From positions 1 through 6,758 of the forward strand of contig DJWG01000055.1 in the NCBI GenBank assembly GCA_002440945.1: a stretch of DNA of 6,758 nucleotides. The letters run 5' to 3'. The notes under the pieces are model-generated. The model saw only the letters and a list, made by a program, of their open reading frames with translations, did not search any database and was not told the DNA's origin. Of the stretch, positions 6,589 through 6,758 are shown piece by piece. The first letter of the stretch is position 1. The number at the start of each line of letters is the position of its first letter. The position numbers and the translations under genes were made by a program. Source of the stretch: Rhodobacteraceae bacterium UBA6236. Its GTDB lineage: Bacteria; Pseudomonadota; Alphaproteobacteria; Rhodobacterales; Rhodobacteraceae.

Positions 6589-6617
6589 TTGATTTTTCTG
6601 GCGCGGGCGACTAGTCA
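6589..6617 (+). promoter_or_regulatory. Possible tuf promoter
   Basis: TTGATT (6589-6594) is followed after 17 bases by TAGTCA (6612-6617). The -35 is reasonable (TTGA conserved) but the -10 matches the consensus poorly. A strong promoter is expected somewhere in this 141-bp gap if tuf is not transcribed from the lipoprotein gene. It would give a leader of about 70 bases. Confidence 0.33.
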
Positions 6618-6624
6618 GCCCGCG
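6602..6624. repeat. Near-perfect palindrome upstream of tuf
   Basis: CGCGGGC (6602-6608) and GCCCGCG (6618-6624) are exact reverse complements. The nine bases between them contain the perfect palindrome GACTAGTC (6609-6616), so the whole is an 11-bp-per-arm palindrome interrupted by one base, A6617. It covers the proposed -10 region. It has no T-run downstream, so it is not a standard terminator for the lipoprotein gene; an operator or a leader structure is possible. Confidence 0.6.
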
Positions 6625-6631
6625 TTGCTCG

Positions 6632-6675
6632 GGGCGCGGCCACTCGCCCTGTTAATCCCCCGGCCCGCAAGGGCC
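6632..6675 (+). other. Structured tuf leader: two predicted hairpins, one with a GCAA tetraloop
   Basis: GGGCG (6632-6636) pairs with CGCCC (6645-6649) around eight bases. GGCCC (6662-6666) pairs with GGGCC (6671-6675) around GCAA, a stable GNRA tetraloop. The second hairpin ends nine bases before the probable Shine-Dalgarno GAGG (6685-6688). Five-base stems are frequent by chance in DNA this GC-rich, so function is unproven. Confidence 0.4.
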
Positions 6676-6695
6676 ACGAACCATGAGGCGCCAGC

Positions 6696-6758
6696 ATGGC
6701 AAAGGCAAAGTTTGAACGTTCCAAGCCGCACGTCAACATCGGCACGATCGGCCACGTT
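6696..6758 (+). CDS. tuf: Translation elongation factor Tu (5' end only)
   Basis: The first 21 codons read MAKAKFERSKPHVNIGTIGHV, the highly conserved start of bacterial EF-Tu; the next residues, outside the window, should complete the G1 loop GHVDHGKT. EF-Tu is the GTPase that delivers aminoacyl-tRNA to the ribosome. The start follows GAGG by seven bases. An ATG at 6683 is out of frame. The gene is not preceded by fusA or rpsG here, so this is not the str-operon copy; many proteobacteria have a second tuf next to tRNA-Trp, secE and nusG, and that is the likely identity (inference). Confidence 0.95.
   Translation, partial: MAKAKFERSKPHVNIGTIGHV

Noticed and set aside
6086..6592. Second plus-strand frame overlapping the lipoprotein gene
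   Set aside because: It is out of frame with the lipoprotein and Arg/Gly-rich with no motif.

Overview
The window is GC-rich and reads as ordinary chromosome from an alphaproteobacterium, most likely a member of the Rhodobacteraceae. This rests on codon use (strong G/C at third positions), on ParC and EF-Tu sequences of alphaproteobacterial character, and on the remembered Rhodobacterales pairing of a twin-transmembrane protein with a PduO-type cobalamin adenosyltransferase. No mobile element, CRISPR array, rRNA or tRNA gene was seen.

Layout. Positions 1-1117 hold three genes on the minus strand, in transcription order: a YbbO-like short-chain dehydrogenase, a 67-residue HIG1-like twin-transmembrane protein, and the first eight codons of a cob(I)alamin adenosyltransferase whose start overlaps the preceding stop by one base. 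A 136-bp divergent gap with an inverted repeat separates them from parC (topoisomerase IV subunit A, 1254-3503, plus strand). parC converges with a DUF533/TerB-like (YebE family) gene on the minus strand; their stop codons form the two ends of one small palindrome. Upstream of the DUF533 gene is a sequence matching the alphaproteobacterial EcfG general-stress promoter (GGAAC-N16-CGTT), partly overlapped by a strong hairpin. Next comes a complete cytochrome P450 gene (minus strand), then a divergent 99-bp gap with a three-copy short repeat, a lipoprotein of unknown function (plus strand), and a 141-bp leader with several inverted repeats that leads into the first 21 codons of tuf (EF-Tu) at the right edge.

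How the genes work together. The genes are mostly housekeeping or singletons, and no multi-gene system emerges. The only tightly coupled pair is the twin-transmembrane protein and the adenosyltransferase. The P450 has no redox partner in the window. The observations most worth a second look are regulatory: the candidate stress promoter before the DUF533 gene, the repeat that carries the P450 ribosome binding site, and the palindromes in the tuf leader. I did not find convincing evidence of a previously undescribed biological system.
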